Of a stretch of 57,539 nt of DNA, positions 56,599 to 57,539 are shown one piece after another. A program made the position numbers and the translations under genes. The notes beneath the pieces were generated by a model that saw nothing but the letters and a program-made list of their open reading frames with translations, had not been told where the DNA came from and made no database searches. Within the stretch, counting starts at the first letter, position 1. Every line of letters starts with the position of its first letter. Origin of the DNA: Candidatus Trichofilum aggregatum (lineage in GTDB: Bacteria; Chloroflexota; Anaerolineae; Promineifilales; Promineifilaceae); contig JADJUV010000026.1 in NCBI GenBank assembly GCA_016716885.1, positions 1-57,539 on the forward strand, in the 5' to 3' direction.

Positions 56599-57539
56599 AT
56601 GGTCGCTAACTGTCAGCCAGGCCAGGACCACTCACTCTGCTGTTCGTCGTTCAAACAACTTTCTGGCCGACATCCTGACCATTCTGCTATCCCTCGTGTT
56701 AGCCATTGTCATCTGGGTGACGGCCGTGCGCGAAAACAACCCCTTTACCACCCGCACCTTTGAACTATCCGTAACCCTAATCGGTCTACCCGATAATGCC
56801 CTCGTTACTAACACCGTCCAACAAGCCGTCCGCGTCGAAGTCAATGGCCCCACCGCCACCCTCAACCAACTCCGCCCCGATGATTTTCTCGCCGTTATTG
56901 ACCTGAGTCAACTCCCTTTTGGCGAGTCATCCGCCCCCATTCAGGTGCAAGTCGAGGCCGAGGATGTCACTGTGGCCTCCCAATTCCCCGAAACAACGCT
57001 GGTGATTCTGGAACGACAAACAACCCGTGATATTCCCGTCATCATCTCCCTCCGTGGCACACCAGCTCGCGGTCATACCAGCGCCGAACCCATTAGCGAT
57101 CCCGCCACCATACAAGTTTCCGGACCCGCCGGTCGCGTAGAAGAAATTGCCGAGGCCCGCGTCACCATCCTGCTAGATGATGCCCGCGAAAGCATCGTTG
57201 TAACTCGGCGGCCTCTGTTTTATGATCAACAAGGGAATGTCGTTGGTATCAACAACCTGAATGTGAACATCACCGAAATTAATGTCACGGTGCCTATCAG
57301 CCAGTTGGCCGACTTTGCCGAAAAACCCGTTGTCGTCAACTGGGTAGGCGAGCCAGCTACCGGTTATCGTCTACTCAATGTTAGCAATGAGCCTCGGAGC
57401 GTTCTAGTCACTGGTAGTCCTGAAGTTTTGAGCAGTCTAGGCAGTCTACAAACTGAGCCGATTGACATTACTGGAGCCACAGAGACCATCAGTTTACAGG
57501 CCACACTCATCTTGCCCGATGGCATAAGCCTGGGACACA
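56599..57539 (+). CDS. cdaR: YbbR-domain protein CdaR, regulator partner of CdaA (partial, runs off the right edge)
   Basis: The reading frame is open from about 56600 to the window end. After a short N-terminus that may need one indel near 56615, it reads 'RRSNNFLADILTILLSLVLAIVIWV', a single membrane helix, then repeated YbbR domains of 80-90 residues each, with strands such as 'VEVNGPTATLNQLRPDDFLAVIDLSQ' (in pieces), 'VQVSGPAGRVEEIAEA'-like sequence and 'VTGSPEVLSSLGSL'. YbbR/CdaR proteins bind and tune CdaA, and the two genes are often paired. At least three YbbR units are seen before the edge. Confidence 0.8.

Overview
The window looks like part of a Chloroflexota chromosome, probably Anaerolineae (a Promineofilum/Ardenticatena-like filament). 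This is an inference from gene content, from intergenic tracts of tandem seven- to eight-base words that translate as 'STQHSALSTQH' type strings, and from the mix of GAF histidine kinase, FG-GAP, SdrD-like and LysM surface proteins. It is not based on a marker gene; no rRNA, tRNA, CRISPR, phage or transposase gene was found. Genes lie on both strands in short operons.

Positions 1-22,060 are mainly an anaerobic energy-metabolism region on the minus strand: a WD40 membrane protein, a tandem universal stress protein, a four-subunit 2-oxoacid:ferredoxin oxidoreductase operon (korDABC-like) with an aminotransferase embedded in it, pyruvate:ferredoxin oxidoreductase (nifJ) with a dihydroorotate-dehydrogenase-like partner, a selenocysteine formate dehydrogenase with a formate channel (focA), and pyruvate phosphate dikinase. 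Together these would turn amino acids and pyruvate into acyl-CoA, reduced ferredoxin and formate, and move carbon between pyruvate and PEP. Four of these transcription units share a promoter with fixed spacing, GTCAgg-N13-TCTGTCACTGT-N20-TACAAT, which suggests an undescribed regulon.

Positions 22,300-31,800 hold a LysM lipoprotein, an aspartate-type aminotransferase, an arylamine N-acetyltransferase, an MFS exporter, DnaK, Fe/Mn superoxide dismutase and a ferredoxin. Positions 31,865-37,044 are an amino-sugar salvage cluster (ROK kinase, GH3 hexosaminidase, NagA, SIS-domain deaminase). After it come a DHH-CBS-nucleotidyltransferase fusion, a large SdrD-like surface protein, a multi-GAF histidine kinase, a GT39-like glycosyltransferase, a LysM protein, dGTPase, an unrecognised membrane protein, ornithine carbamoyltransferase, a TPR protein and the c-di-AMP pair cdaA-cdaR, which runs off the right end.

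Three sequence-wide features matter. First, the palindrome GCGGCCGC occurs about 85 times, roughly one per 680 bp and almost only inside genes, like the HIP1 palindrome of cyanobacteria but with another sequence. Second, gene boundaries, and a few gene interiors, carry tracts of heptamer-like tandem words. Third, about a dozen conserved genes are split by single-base indels, many of them at short G/C runs and densest after 44 kb. These are more likely sequence errors than real pseudogenes, so such genes are annotated here as joined reading frames.
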